Positions 5,475-5,492 of a stretch of 5,492 nucleotides of DNA are shown piece after piece. A program made the position numbers and the translations under genes. The notes beneath the pieces are model-generated. The model was not told where the DNA came from and ran no database searches. It saw only the letters and a list, made by a program, of their open reading frames with translations. Numbering within the stretch: the stretch's first letter is position 1; each line of letters begins with the position of its first letter. Origin of the DNA: Nitrospirota bacterium (GTDB lineage Bacteria > Nitrospirota > 9FT-COMBO-42-15 > HDB-SIOI813); the NCBI GenBank assembly GCA_023248365.1, contig JAHFER010000126.1:1-5492 (forward strand). Direction: 5' to 3'.

Positions 5475-5492
5475 ATGCTTTACAAAAAACCA
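5475..5492 (+). CDS. Start of an unidentified gene running off the window
   Basis: ATG 5475 opens six codons (MLYKKP) before the window ends. It is preceded by GAGGG at 5463-5467 with 7-nt spacing, and by the promoter and hairpin described upstream, which together make this a credible gene start. The alternative ATG at 5461 (MRVIICFTKN) would lie within the hairpin arm and lacks its own Shine-Dalgarno. No function can be given from six residues. Confidence 0.4.

Noticed and set aside
1..5492. CRISPR arrays, tRNA or rRNA genes, or a transposase gene
   Set aside because: No regularly spaced repeats, no recognisable RNA-gene sequences and no transposase-like reading frame were seen.

Overview
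The window looks like chromosomal DNA from a Gram-negative bacterium with anaerobic, multiheme-cytochrome-based respiration. The evidence is a decaheme c-type cytochrome next to an outer-membrane beta-barrel, secreted proteins with signal peptides, and good Shine-Dalgarno and sigma70-type sites in fairly AT-rich DNA. The gene style (HAMP protein next to a secreted HExxH protein, DmsE/MtrA-type cytochrome, long intergenic palindromic repeat) reminds me of Desulfobacterota (Geobacter-like) or Nitrospirota. That assignment rests on recall and is tentative.

Left part (1-1000, + strand): the 3' portion of a membrane-anchored HAMP/coiled-coil signalling protein, with an in-frame TAG (91-93) exactly between its transmembrane helix and its HAMP domain. 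It is followed by an overlapping gene for a predicted exported lipoprotein with an HEIAH zinc-protease-like motif. The reading frame of the second gene clearly extends upstream of its first canonical start (GTG 674) through a lipoprotein signal peptide, but has no ATG/GTG/TTG there. An ATT codon at 404 lies behind a perfect GAGGAGG. Both genes therefore have an anomaly at or near the 5' end: decay, assembly error or unusual initiation.

Middle (1019-4400, - strand): a two-gene operon read from right to left. First comes a decaheme DmsE/MtrA-type cytochrome (ten CXXCH, Pro-rich tether), then 7 nt later a 740-residue outer-membrane beta-barrel (MtrB/PioB-like by size, context and C-terminal Phe). 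Together they suggest a porin-cytochrome conduit moving electrons between periplasm and cell surface. No surface cytochrome lies in the window. A near-consensus promoter (TTGACA-N16-TATAGT) sits just upstream.

Right part (4401-5492): a 204-bp divergent intergenic region with a promoter candidate for each direction and an 11-bp direct repeat. Next come a periplasmic YceI-family protein (4605-5213), a 145-bp MITE-like palindromic element (5235-5379) and a second near-consensus promoter (TTGAAA-N17-TATACT). A leader hairpin follows, then the first six codons of a gene that runs off the window.
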